A stretch of 64,000 bases of DNA, from contig NZ_CP133605.1 in assembly GCF_031199965.1 (NCBI RefSeq), forward strand, positions 3,628,501 to 3,692,500. Direction: 5' to 3'. Origin of the DNA: Paenibacillus sp. D2_2 (lineage in GTDB: Bacteria > Bacillota > Bacilli > Paenibacillales > Paenibacillaceae). The notes under the pieces are model-generated. The model did not search any database and had not been told where the DNA came from. It was given only the letters and a program-made list of their open reading frames with translations. The first letter of the stretch is position 1; each line of letters begins with the position of its first letter. This document shows positions 28,691 to 38,895 of this stretch, piece after piece. Position numbers and translations under genes: made by a program.

Positions 28691-30098
28691 ATGTCAGACC
28701 GATCCCTGCCTGCAGATTACAAGGAACAGGTCATTCACATACTGGGACAAGAAGAGGCCAACGCCTTTCTAGACAGTTATGAACAGCCCCGAACTTATGG
28801 ACTACGTATAAATCAACTAAAATTGAAATCTGATGAAGCCATAAATGTTATGATTCAAGCCTTCAAGCTAAGCCCCGTACCTTGGTGCAGCACAGGCTAT
28901 TATTATGAGGAAGATACCCGTCCCGGCAAACATCCCTACCATATGGCAGGACTTTACTACATTCAAGAGCCATCCGCCATGTCTGCCGTAGAACTGCTTG
29001 ATCCACAGCCGGGAGAGACCATACTGGACCTCGCAGCAGCTCCAGGTGGCAAAACGACGCAAATTGCGGCAAAAATGAACGGGCAGGGCCTGTTGATTAG
29101 CAATGAAATCCACCCACAGCGGGCCAAAATATTAGCCGAGAACGTGGAGCGAATGGGCATTCGTGGAGCGATCGTCACCCAGGCCACACCGCCCGAGCTA
29201 TCGGTGCGATTCCCCCTAGCCTTTGACCGGATTATGCTCGACGCTCCTTGTTCCGGTGAAGGCATGTTCCGAAAAGACCCATCTGCGATCGATGAGTGGT
29301 CGCCAGCTTCAGTAGCACTCTGTGCAAGTCGGCAGTGGGACATCCTTCGGGATGCCATCGCCATGCTGAAGCCAGGCGGTGTACTCGCTTACTCCACCTG
29401 CACCTTCAATCGATCAGAAAATGAAGAAATGATCGCGCGGGTGCTGAACGAATATCCTTATATGCGCCTTAAAGTCGAAAAAGAGTCTGGCCTCATCTGC
29501 AGCAAGGCGAAGGGCATTATGTCGCTGTGCTGGAGCGGGACAAACAGACTGAAGAGCAAACTGGTCTTAATAGTAATAAGGAGACAAGAACCAATAAGAA
29601 ACGAGGAAAATCGTCACGATCCGGACGTGAAACCAGTAAAGATCTTCTAAACGCCTGGGAAGCCTTCAACAGTTGGGCCAAGCTTGATTTACCAGGCTTC
29701 CAAGCAGACGGAGGAATACCTGTCTTATTCGGAGAAGCGCTATATCTTCTACCTCGCAGCGAGGAGCTAACCGTAACTATGGAGCAGTTATCCGGGATTA
29801 AGGTTCCCGTGCCAGTCTCCACCTCGGAGACTACCGCAAAGGTCGCTTCGTACCGGCGCACGCATTGGCGATGTCTTCCGGTCTAGATAGCGCAGCTCGA
29901 ATATGGACTTTGGAGGCTGATTCACTCGAGCTTGCCGCTTACCTACGTGGAGAAACCTTAAATACAGCGGCAGAGCTACGCGGCTGGGTCATCGTGGCTG
30001 TCAAATGCGCAACCGATAGCTATCCGCTTGGATGGGGCAAAGCAAGCGATGGTCAGCTGAAGAATCATCTACCCAAAGGCCTCCGTCTTATGCATTAG
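28691..30098 (+). CDS. RsmF-like rRNA (cytosine-C5) methyltransferase, copy 1, frame-broken
   Basis: SAM-dependent m5C methyltransferase. Residues 80-110 hold the AdoMet site (LDLAAAPGGKTTQIAAKM); the two catalytic cysteines are in APCSGEGMFRKD and YSTCTFNRSENEE. The C-terminal RNA-binding region ends in YPLGWGKASDGQLKNHLPKG. The frame is lost at an A5 run near 29470 (correction gives VWPHLQQGEGHYVAVLERD) and near 29813 (correction gives LHLGDYRKGRFVPAH). A second family member lies 2 kb away on the other strand; this copy has a shorter loop before the WPH motif. ATG at 28691 with AAAGGAG. Confidence 0.88.
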
Positions 30099-30259
30099 TT
30101 TATCGCTAAAATGGCATCGTCAAGACGATCAGCATTCCCAATGGCAAACCCCTGTTTTAGGTTAATCGTGATAAGAGTCCATACCATCTTAACTCGATAA
30201 CATAAAATACCGTATCCCGTGATGAACGGGAACAAGTAAAGGCCAAGGGAGGAATCACG

Positions 30260-30358
30260 ATGGGCGAAGTGTATGGCGGTGGTTTGTGGACTTCGACAGG
30301 TGTCATTCTTGTACTGTTCATCCTACTCGTTATCATCACACGTGCATTTTTCATCTAA
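30260..30358 (+). CDS. YjcZ-family small sporulation protein
   Basis: 32 residues, too short for usual gene calls. Gly-rich start MGEVYGGGLW followed by one hydrophobic helix TGVILVLFILLVIITRAFF, the pattern of YjcZ/SscA-type spore coat or sporulation membrane peptides. GGGAGG seven bases before ATG. A second member lies at 50121. Followed by a strong terminator. Confidence 0.85.
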   Translation: MGEVYGGGLWTSTGVILVLFILLVIITRAFFI

Positions 30359-30373
30359 TGCGATAACTAAGAC

Positions 30374-30407
30374 AAAGAGCGGAGAACCTTACGGTTCACC
30401 GCTCTTT
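30374..30407. terminator. Bidirectional terminator
   Basis: AAAGAGCGG...AACC TTAC GGTT...CCGCTCTTT between the small spore protein and the convergent HAD hydrolase. Confidence 0.8.
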
Positions 30408-30425
30408 CTTTAATCAGTACGAATT

Positions 30426-31220
30426 CTACAGGCAGTACTTCTGCAATGCGAGCTTAACGCCTTCCTCATTATTGGAAGCTGTCATAACATCAGCCACATC
30501 CTTGACTTCCTGTGGCGAATTATCCATGGCGATACCCAAACCAGCATACTCCAACATGGTCAGGTCATTATAATAATTGCCGATGGCTAGTACATTTTCC
30601 GCCGGTATTCCGCGCATCTCCGCTAAATGCTTCAGCGCCGCGCCCTTAGAGGATTCCTTATGCATCAGATCAATGAAATAATCTCCACTGCGCAGTACGT
30701 TGAATTCATGTGTCCAAGTACTCCAATCCTCCATAATCTTGTCCATAACCGGAGTAAGACCGGAGAGAGTCATCTTCACAAAAGGATCATCCGCAGGACG
30801 CTCCATTAAATCCTTCGGCTCGATCAAAAATTTACGGTACATATCCAGCGCTTCCTGATCAAGCCCTGCTGCTCCTTTTACATATAATTCAAAGGTTGTA
30901 TTTAGATCATAGTGAATCTGGTTCTGCTCACAATATTTGATGTAGGGATCCAATCCCTCGCTACGCAGCTCGAAATGGTGAATAACTTTACTATCCTTGA
31001 CGCTGACTGTAGCTGCGCCATTATGTGTAATCGCGTATCCATCCAAACCCATCTGCTCCATATAAGGAATGCAGCTCATTGGAGCACGTCCGGTACAAAG
31101 CACTAGCTCCGTCCCTTGCGCAGCAATCTGCTTGATCACTTCAATGGTTCCCGGCGTCAGAACGTGATCATCCGTCAGAAGTGTCCCATCCACATCCAGA
31201 GCTATCAATTTATATTTCAT
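30426..31220 (-). CDS. Cof-type HAD-IIB hydrolase
   Basis: 264-residue cytoplasmic phosphatase. HAD motif I IALDVDGTLLTDD, motif II LCTGRAP, motif III Lys region and motif IV VLAIGNYYNDLTMLEYAG, with a type IIB cap between. Close in type to YidA/Cof sugar-phosphate phosphatases; substrate not defined. Intact. Confidence 0.92.
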   Translation of the reverse strand: MKYKLIALDVDGTLLTDDHVLTPGTIEVIKQIAAQGTELVLCTGRAPMSCIPYMEQMGLDGYAITHNGAATVSVKDSKVIHHFELRSEGLDPYIKYCEQNQIHYDLNTTFELYVKGAAGLDQEALDMYRKFLIEPKDLMERPADDPFVKMTLSGLTPVMDKIMEDWSTWTHEFNVLRSGDYFIDLMHKESSKGAALKHLAEMRGIPAENVLAIGNYYNDLTMLEYAGLGIAMDNSPQEVKDVADVMTASNNEEGVKLALQKYCL

Positions 31221-31245
31221 CTCTCTCCACTCCCTTTTTTTATAT

Positions 31246-31286
31246 GTAGTTCAAAAAGTCGGTACTCTTTGAACACTTTTTGAACT
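31246..31286. repeat. GTTCAAAAAG-type intergenic repeat, short copy
   Basis: GTTCAAAAAGTCGG ... CTTTTTGAAC: the two ends of the dispersed element with almost no centre, upstream of the HAD gene. Confidence 0.55.
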
Positions 31287-31296
31287 CTAATCTCAT

Positions 31297-32052
31297 CTAT
31301 TTCTTAAGATTCGTCAACGCCTCCAGCTCGGCTTCCGTTAATTCACGGAATGAGCCTAACGGGAGAGAAGCATCCAGAGTCAGTGATCCCATCGACAACC
31401 TTTTTAAATAGGTCACTTTGGAACCGACTGACTCGAACATTCGTTTTACCTGATGGAACTTCCCCTCAGAGATCGTCAGAGAGATTTGCGATTTCACTGT
31501 ACCATCGTCGTATTCTCCATATTCCAATATCTCGAGCTGTGCTGGCATCGTTACATAACCATCATCCAGCTCCACTCCTACCTGAAACTGGGCGATCTCC
31601 GCTTCACCTATACGTCCGATACAATCGGCCAAATAAATCTTTGGCACATGCTTGCGCGGAGATAGTAGATCATGAGCCAGTCCACCGTCATTCGTCAGTA
31701 GCAGAAGGCCTTCCGTATCTTTATCCAATCTTCCAACCGGAAAAGGTGCAAATACTTTATACTCATCCGGCAGCAGGTCGATGACTGTCCGATCCCTTAA
31801 ATCCTCAGTGGCGGAAATGACGCCCTGCGGTTTGTGCAGCATCAAATATATAAATTTGCGATATACGACACGCTCTCCGTCGACCTCAATTATATCAAGC
31901 TCAGGATCAGCCTGCACGCCGCTATCCTTTACGATTGAACCGTTCAATGTAATCCGGCCCTGTTTCACTATTTTCTTCAAATCCGAGCGTGATCCATACC
32001 CTAGATTGCCGAGAATTTTATCAATTCTCTGCGTCTTCTTGCCTGTTCCCAT
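31297..32052 (-). CDS. rRNA pseudouridine synthase, RsuA/RluB family
   Basis: About 251 residues. N-terminal S4 domain (RIDKILGNLGYGSRSDLKKIVKQGRITLNG), then the catalytic domain with FPVGRLDKDTEGLLLLTNDG (catalytic Asp) and ISEGKFHQVKRMFESVG. Start chosen at ATG 32052, ten bases after GGAGGTGG, which lies in the last codons of the RsmF-like gene; the two genes are co-transcribed and both modify rRNA. Confidence 0.92.
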   Translation of the reverse strand: MGTGKKTQRIDKILGNLGYGSRSDLKKIVKQGRITLNGSIVKDSGVQADPELDIIEVDGERVVYRKFIYLMLHKPQGVISATEDLRDRTVIDLLPDEYKVFAPFPVGRLDKDTEGLLLLTNDGGLAHDLLSPRKHVPKIYLADCIGRIGEAEIAQFQVGVELDDGYVTMPAQLEILEYGEYDDGTVKSQISLTISEGKFHQVKRMFESVGSKVTYLKRLSMGSLTLDASLPLGSFRELTEAELEALTNLKK

Positions 32053-32057
32053 AACGT

Positions 32058-33613
32058 TTACGTCCACCTCCATCCGGCAGGATATTCATTCTTGAGAATT
32101 CCGTCGATCCACTTGCCCCAACCTAATGGGAAGCCCTCGGCTATGACTAATACGAACCCCTTCGGGCCTGATTCTTCTCTATAACTAAGGCGGGACTGCG
32201 GAATTTCCAGTGTCTCGCCCTTCAAATATCTTACGGCTTCCCCGTCCTGGACCGACAGGTCCAATACCCGAGAAGCTTCACCAGATTTAAGCGCGGTTGC
32301 TAGCTGATGTGCAGGCGTGAAGCGCCCATTCTTGACCGAACCGATATACCAGCCCGATCGAACCGTCCTCAGTCCGTTCAGCCTCTCTTTGGGCAACGGA
32401 GAAATGTATAGATTTGTCCCGTATAGCATGACCTCACCGGTAGGCTGCAGTCGAAGCTGCTCATCTCTGAAATGCTCCCATCCCGCCAGCAGTTCACTAT
32501 CATTCGTCGCTGGCTTACTCGGTGTACGAGCCCCTTTGGCGCGACCTTGTGGCCGTATTTTCCCTTTCTTCATAAAAACGGCATGATCCGCAGAATGTGA
32601 ATCATGACTGTTAGGCACATGCTGAGCCAAATCCAGTGATGGATCGACTGGCCCCTGATGTTGGAGTATAGCCAAAAAATGGCCTTCCCCATCGACCTGA
32701 TGCGGCCATAATCGTCCGCAATAGCCTGTCTTGGCAGCCGCCTCCGCTGTGAACCCTTGACTTGTGGTCAAGTCTGCCAAACCTTCCGCCTGAACGAGCC
32801 AATCGGCTCGTCCAGGCGCAAAGCCCCCATCTCCGGGCAACGGTATAACTTCATAATCTTTATACTCCTGAAGGAATCCTGCGATAATCGCTTCATTCTC
32901 CTCCGGCGAGAAGGTGCAGGTTGAATATACGATCCTCCCGCCAGGCGATAGCATTCTGGCAGCGGTATGCAGAATATCATGCTGCATATTCGTATATTGC
33001 TCAAGCGAACGCTTCTCCCACTGTCTGGCCATTTCTTCATCCTTACGGAACATTCCTTCGCCAGAGCAAGGCGCATCAATCAGAATGCGGTTGAAAAACT
33101 GTGGAAATCGATCCGCAATCCGCTCAGGCGTCTCATTCAAGACGATTGCGTTACGGACACCGTTTAACTCAATATTTTTGGCCAACGCCTTGGTCCGTTC
33201 TGCGCTAATATCATTCGTTATCAGAAGACCTTGACCACTCAGCTTGCCAGCAATCTGCGTCGATTTGCCTCCAGGAGCTGCGCATAGATCAAGTACACGA
33301 TCCCCGGATGAACATCCAGCACCTCAACCGGGGCCATCGCGCTCGGTTCTTGTATATAATATAATCCCGCATGATAATATGGATGCTTGCCTGGTTTCAG
33401 ACTTTCTTCCACATAGAAACCTGTCTTACACCACGGAATAGGCTTAAGTTCGAACGGAGATATTGCGCGGAAAGATTCTACATCGATTTTAAGCGTATTT
33501 ATGCGAATACCGGCATAACGCAGCTTCTCATAAGAAGCTAGAAATTCTTCATATTCATCCCCAAGTAGTTGCTGCATTTTTGTCGTAAAAGCGACTGGTA
33601 ATTGTAACCCCAT
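32058..33613 (-). CDS. RsmF-like rRNA (cytosine-C5) methyltransferase, copy 2, frame-broken
   Basis: About 518 residues. The N-terminus has YAGIRINTLK, PWCKTGFYVEE and YIQEPSAMAPVEVLDV; the catalytic part has APCSGEGMFRKDEEM and YSTCTFSPEENEA. A C-terminal half carries GRLWPHQVDGEGHF, a basic linker and FPLGWGKWIDGILKNEYP. The frame is lost at CCCC (33302-33305); one more base gives GDRVLDLCAAPGGKSTQIA, the AdoMet loop. ATG at 33613 with GAAGG. It is longer than copy 1 and is coupled to the pseudouridine synthase. Confidence 0.88.
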
Positions 33614-33726
33614 GCTATACCTTCCATCTATATAGACTTGTGAAATCAAAAAGCAAAACTATTGTACCACAAGCCCTTTGCTTTTCGCGAAAGGAAGTTA
33701 TAAGCATGAATTACATTCATTTATGT

Positions 33727-33757
33727 AAAAAACCGCTCTCGCTATTGCAAGAGCGGC
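33727..33757 (-). terminator. Terminator of the pyrD-relQ-DUF309 operon
   Basis: CCGCTCT / AGAGCGG hairpin followed by T6 on the minus strand, after the DUF309 stop. Confidence 0.8.
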
Positions 33758-33814
33758 TAATCTCTTCATTATAAACCAGATCTATTCATCTGAATCAGGC
33801 TTGATCAGGCTTGA

Positions 33815-34276
33815 TCAGCCTTGCTGCCGTTGTTCATGCTTGGATCCCCGCATTGGACGCTGCCTCTGCGGAATATTGGGAGAAATATGAGCAGAAGCCT
33901 GCTCCACAGCCTCCCGCAGTTCAGGATCTATGATATCAATCGTCAGATCATAATAGGTGAACGGACTGTGCTCGTAAGCTTCCAGCTTGGCCGCATACAG
34001 TGCAGCTTCACTGCGCAGCTTTCCCAGATCAATACCCAGGCAATCCATCGGATAAGACTTGAGACGCTCCTCCGCGGAATGCAGCATTTTTCTAGCTCCA
34101 ATCACGTTCCCGTAGCGAAAGTGGAATAATCCCACAGCAACCTGAAGCAAGCCTTTATAGAGCGGATCGCTCCCCTGCGCCAGCCACAATTCCTCCATCA
34201 CTTCATGACACTCGAAATAATCCCTATCACGATTAAAATAGACCAAGAACGCCAAGTACAACGGCTCATTCTTCAT
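33815..34276 (-). CDS. DUF309 family protein (YpuF-like)
   Basis: 153 residues, all-helical. The family motif FNRDRDYFECHEVMEELW, followed by LLQVAVGLFHFRYGNVIGARKML, is clear. Biochemical role unknown; the conserved His and Glu pairs suggest a metal or active site. It overlaps the end of the relQ gene by 11 bases, so it is translationally coupled to alarmone synthesis. Confidence 0.88.
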   Translation of the reverse strand: MKNEPLYLAFLVYFNRDRDYFECHEVMEELWLAQGSDPLYKGLLQVAVGLFHFRYGNVIGARKMLHSAEERLKSYPMDCLGIDLGKLRSEAALYAAKLEAYEHSPFTYYDLTIDIIDPELREAVEQASAHISPNIPQRQRPMRGSKHEQRQQG

Positions 34277-35084
34277 TCGCAGATTCCTCGGTTTTCGTCT
34301 TGCAACGATGGATCATCGCCTTCACTTCGTCGAGCAACACCTTCATTCCTTCCATATCCCGCGCTTCCCATAGCTCATTAAAGCGCTCTTGAGCCGCAAT
34401 CGCTTCCGACACCAAATGGAAGAAGTACAAGCGATGAATCGCCGTGAGTACGGAGGAGACGATATTAGCATCATCCTCGAAACTTTTCTGAGCGTCGAGA
34501 ATCTCTTGACGGATACTGGACATCTCATTATCCAGGATAACCGCCGCCTCAGCCGTCTTTTTCAGCCGGACACGCATCTCTTCGGGCAGCATCTGACGAT
34601 ACTTGTAATTCAATGAATGTTCAATCGTGGCCCAGAAATTCATGGCCAAAGTTCTGATCTGAATTTCGGCCAGCACATTCTTCTGTCCAAGCGAAGTCTG
34701 CACCGGATATTCCACGATCATATGGAAGCTACGGTAGCCGCTCTCTTTATAATTTGTAATATAGTCTTTCTCGTAAAGAACCGTCAGGTCTTTACGCTTC
34801 CTGATATATTCCGCCACCCGACGGATGTCCTCTACGAACTGGCACATAATCCGGATACCGGCGATATCTTCAATCCCCGTCTCCAGATTGTCCATCGGCA
34901 CGTTCAGTCGCTTCGCTTTATCGAGAATACTGGAAATCTTCTTAACCCGGCCCGTAACGAATTCAATCGGAGCATACTCTTCGATTTTCTTCAGTTCGGA
35001 CCGCATTGTCTTGAACTTAACCTTCAACTCTTCAACAGCTTGTTCATATGGAAGCAAAAATGTTCCCCAATCTCTACTATCCAT
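34266..35084 (-). CDS. relQ: Small alarmone synthetase RelQ-type ((p)ppGpp synthetase)
   Basis: 272 residues. Single synthetase domain without hydrolase: PIEFVTGRVKKISSILDKAKR, DIAGIRIMCQFVEDI, KESGYRSFHMIVEYPV and EIQIRTLAMNFWATIEHSLNYKY (catalytic Glu and substrate residues). Makes pppGpp/ppGpp from GTP/GDP and ATP. Very similar through residue 205 to Bacillus YjbM as I remember it, but carries about 65 extra C-terminal residues with helical AAQERFNELWEARDMEGMK. ATG at 35084 with AGGAGG; an upstream in-frame start would overlap pyrD and has no ribosome site. Confidence 0.93.
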   Translation of the reverse strand: MDSRDWGTFLLPYEQAVEELKVKFKTMRSELKKIEEYAPIEFVTGRVKKISSILDKAKRLNVPMDNLETGIEDIAGIRIMCQFVEDIRRVAEYIRKRKDLTVLYEKDYITNYKESGYRSFHMIVEYPVQTSLGQKNVLAEIQIRTLAMNFWATIEHSLNYKYRQMLPEEMRVRLKKTAEAAVILDNEMSSIRQEILDAQKSFEDDANIVSSVLTAIHRLYFFHLVSEAIAAQERFNELWEARDMEGMKVLLDEVKAMIHRCKTKTEESANEE

Positions 35085-35112
35085 TGTTGTGCCTCCTATC
35101 TTCAGTAGCCCT

Positions 35113-36204
35113 TTAACGGTGATCAGCACCTACCGCTTCGGATATATGGGAGAATCCATCTCTCCGCAGTAGTTCTCTCAAGCCTCGATGCAGCTTGCGG
35201 TTGATCTCAGGGCCTTCATAAATCAGCGCCGTATAAATCTCTACCAGGCTCGCGCCTGCGCGAATCTTCTCATAAGCATCTTCCGCAGTAAATATCCCAC
35301 CCGATCCGATGATCGGCAATTTACCCCGGTTTGGAGGTAAGCACGGGACACCACTTCCGTTGATCTGGCCCGCAGCGGCTTACCGCTTAAGCCCCGGTCT
35401 CCTTCGCATTGCCATGCGCCAGGCCGTCTCGGGATATCGTCGTATTGGTTGCAATTAGACCCGATACACCACTATTTTGGATCGTATCGATCATGAATTC
35501 CAATTCCTCATCGCTGACATCAGGAGCGATCTTCACCAGAACTGATTTTCTAGTTCCATAACGCTTCGCCTGTACGTCCATCTCATCTGTCACGGCCTTC
35601 AATAAGGAAGCTAGTTCGCTCCCATGCTGCAGATTACGCAAGTTTGGCGTATTTGGTGAACTAATATTGACGACAAAGAAGTCCGCCTGCGGATACAATA
35701 TCGAGATACATTTCTCATAATCCGTGTGTGCTTCTTCATTCGGCGTCAACTTGTTCTTACCGATATTGACTGCCACCGGGATCCGCCGTAATTTGAGCGC
35801 GGCAAGTCTCCCGCCATATCCTCTGCACCACGATTATTAAACCCCATACGATTAATCAATGCTTCGTCCGGAGGAAGCCTGAACAATCTCGGCTGTTCAT
35901 TGCCGGGCTGCCCTTTTGGGGTTACTGTCCCCACTTCCATAAAGCCAAATCCAATCGAGGAAAACCCTTCTACCGCTTCGGCATTCTTATCAAGTCCGGC
36001 AGCCAGTCCTATAGGCGAGGGAAAATGAACCCCAAATAAATCAGTAGCAAGCTCCGGAACTTCTGGTACACCGTACATTCCGCGAACAACGGGAATCATT
36101 CCTGGTACTTTCGCTGCTTTATGTAAACTACCGATCACCAGATGATGCGCTGCCTCTGGGTCCAGCTTGAAAAATAATGGTTTTCCTAAATTACGGTACA
36201 ACAC
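35113..36204 (-). CDS. pyrD: Dihydroorotate dehydrogenase (quinone), class 2, frame-broken
   Basis: Fourth step of pyrimidine synthesis, membrane-associated flavoenzyme. N-terminal quinone-binding helices ([20 protein letters not shown]), then [54 protein letters not shown] (catalytic Ser region), [24 protein letters not shown] and [31 protein letters not shown]. Three frame breaks, at CCC (35810-35812), CCCC (35392-35395) and CCCC (35324-35327); adding one base at each gives a canonical protein of about 364 residues. First gene of the relQ operon. Confidence 0.93.
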
Positions 36205-36435
36205 GTTTTTGCTTCACTCCGATCATTCGCCCTAGCGCTAACTTTATCTCCTTATCCAGTTTAGCCGTTTCTGCGAGAAAAGAAAAGGTAAGAGTTCCAA
36301 GTGAGGGGGACAATAAGCCTGTGGAATTTTAGAGAAAATGCCTATAATTGCGTAACCAATTATAGACTTTTTGAACAACCTCTATAAAATATAGAGTGTA
36401 TACTCTTTTAAGATGAAAAGAGAGGGGAATTATCA

Positions 36436-36573
36436 ATGTCCAATAAACGCAAACCGCCTACACTGCAGCAGAAAAAGGACGAAGTAAACAAGAAGGCACT
36501 CATCTGGGCAGGTTCGGTAACCGGGGTGCTCATCTTGTTCGTAATCATCGTCCTAGTACTAACCAAGCTTTAA
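36436..36573 (+). CDS. Small single-helix membrane protein
   Basis: 45 residues: a basic hydrophilic start (MSNKRKPPTLQQKKDEVNKK) and one transmembrane helix WAGSVTGVLILFVIIVLVL. ATG has AGAGGGG upstream. Alone between the divergent pyrD and the convergent L,D-transpeptidase. No family recognised. Confidence 0.6.
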   Translation: MSNKRKPPTLQQKKDEVNKKALIWAGSVTGVLILFVIIVLVLTKL

Positions 36574-36581
36574 AATACCAG

Positions 36582-36629
36582 TTCAAAAAGTTCGGTTTTA
36601 TCACTTCTTATCAAAAGCGAACTTTTTGA
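36582..36629. repeat. GTTCAAAAAG-type intergenic repeat, short copy
   Basis: GTTCAAAAAGTTCGGTTTT ... AAAGCGAACTTTTTGAAC: inverted ends enclosing a short centre, directly after the small membrane protein; could also terminate it. Confidence 0.6.
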
Positions 36630-36635
36630 ACAGCC

Positions 36636-38103
36636 TTATAGCAACCAATGATAAGTACGATGGGGATTCGTCTGGTCTTGACCGCGTTTCAGAACGAATC
36701 GCTCCTTAGGCACGCTCTCAAGCTGTGGAAGAATCCCCTTGCCGATCTGCACTTTGGCTCCACGCGGAATCATATCAAACAGTTCCTCAACATCCTTCTT
36801 CAACATTCGGATACAGCCATGCGATTCATCCTTGCCTATGCTATCCGGATCATTTGTCCCATGTATCGCATAATTCGTATCCGACAATTGCATGCCACGG
36901 CTGCCGAACTCTCCGTTATCCTTGCCGTTCGGATTGATGACCTTGTCGGAGACTTTGTAAGTTCCTTCCGGGGTCTTATTACCGCCAAGTCCGACTTTAT
37001 AGCTTCTTAATATAATGTTCCCACTTGCCACCGCCAATAGATGTGTATCCTTATCTATGACGATACGTAGCGGTTCCTTGAAGAACAGGGCTTCGCCCTC
37101 TTGGCCTCCACTGGTCAGACGATCCCCGCCTCCCGCTGGTTGTTCTGCATCATCATTCTTCTGTGATTTACTGCCAGCCTCCTGTTGAATCACCAGTACG
37201 CGCTTAAATTCATGTCTCATCAATGGATTGCTTCCAGCCAGCCAATTATCTGGAAACGATTGAGCTAATTGATCCAGACTCTCCGGCCAGGTACCCTTCT
37301 GCTCCTTATAAGTACGAACCGCTGTAGAGAACCGCCAGCGTCTCCTGCCTTTCGATCCATGCCTTGCCTTCCTTCTGTAGCTTGGTCGCATCCGGCGGAG
37401 TACACTGACAAGCCTTCGGATCATATGATTGCACCTTCATAACGCCATCTTGCGGGCTTTTGTCCAGTTCATATACAACCGGCATATTCTTGGTCCAGAT
37501 AAGCCATTTTGCCTTCTGCTTCATTCCGAGTACAACTACCTTTGAAGCCGGCGTCTCCAGCTTATCGCCATACAGATCCTCTAGCGACTTATACGGATTA
37601 TCGGCATTACTCTGGTAAGCGCTCGCTGTGAACTCCGTCCCCATGCTCTCACCTAGACCGCCAGCGCCCAGCTCTCTCTCGCCCTCTGGCCACATTGCTT
37701 CACTTCCCGAATTCGGATCTTGAACAGCAAGTCCCAGATCATATGCGATCAAATCTGAATCATCCTGAGTAGGGAGATCCACAGCAAATTGTCCCGGTGC
37801 ATAGGCAGACGATAAATTAAGCAGCAGCAAGAACACGAGCACAATGCCAACTTTACGAAATAATCCCTTGCGCTTCTCTTTCTGTCTCGCTTCCTCAAGC
37901 AGCTTATCCTGATATTCCTTCCATAGATCCGCTGGAACCTTGGTTGCCTCGAAGGCTTCATAGACGCTACCCGCCTGTATATAGCAATATTGGGCCTTTC
38001 CTTCCTGCCCAGAGCTCTCATATTCCTTACCCAGTAAATACCAGGCCATTTTATTATCTGGGTGATTCTTCACATAAGTCTTCAGGTGAGCCGTATTATT
38101 CAT
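36636..38103 (-). CDS. L,D-transpeptidase (YkuD domain) with TPR-like N-terminus, frame-broken
   Basis: Cell-wall cross-linking enzyme of about 489 residues. Residues 1-70 form a TPR-like helical pair (MAWYLLGKEYESSGQEGKAQYCYIQAG); a transmembrane helix (VGIVLVFLLLLNLSSAYA) follows, then a long linker and the C-terminal YkuD domain with AIHGTNDPDSIGKDESHGCIRM, containing catalytic His and Cys. The frame changes near 37333; one more base gives the continuous FSTAVRTYKEQKGTW. ATG at 38103 with GGAGG. Type II membrane topology, active site outside. Confidence 0.88.
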
Positions 38104-38123
38104 GGCTATCCTCCGATATATTA

Positions 38124-38235
38124 GAGGTTGTTCAAACAGACCACTTTTGATCACGATGCAACTAAGGAAGTAATCTCGGCATTGAATCTTGAATTCAGCC
38201 GGGTCCTTCGGTGCTGAAAACCGGTCTTTTTGAAT
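38124..38235. repeat. GTTCAAAAAG-type intergenic repeat, full copy
   Basis: Begins AGGTTGTTCAAACAGACC, contains TTTTGATCACGA and ATCTTGAATTCAG, and ends TCGGTGCTGAAAACC then GGTCTTTTTGAA. The ends are inverted repeats. Shares long blocks with 56543-56757. Directly upstream of the L,D-transpeptidase start. Confidence 0.7.
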
Positions 38236-38400
38236 TCTACTTTAATTTTCTACTATATATATCGGCATAAGCTTTGATTTTCCTCTATGTATCGAAAGAA
38301 AACAGTCTATCGTCCTATTTTTACTGAAGACAGAACTAGATCTATGGGTATACTTACAGGCACCTTTTCTACTAATAAAATAAGCCCAAAAATGCAAACA

Positions 38401-38434
38401 AGAACCTCCCCTTCCATCAGGAAAGAGAGGTTCT
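38401..38434. terminator. Hairpin terminator
   Basis: AGAACCTC / GAGGTTCT hairpin downstream of the ferredoxin gene; weak T run. Confidence 0.5.
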
Positions 38435-38532
38435 CACTATGAATAGGGATGACTTTGCTCAATCCATCTACTGATTTATGAGCAGATAACCCCTGTCTTA
38501 TGATGCTATTAATAGCCGTTGTCTACCGCTAA

Positions 38533-38817
<285 letters not shown>

Positions 38818-38895
38818 TTATTACCATGACCAATATAATATAAATACCAATCAATTTCAATTCATTTTCCGCATTATTCCATTCGAATACGTGGA

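Noticed and set aside
33794-33819. Tandem GATCAGGCTT repeat at the end of the DUF309 gene
   Set aside because: Under three units and next to a stop codon; too short to interpret.
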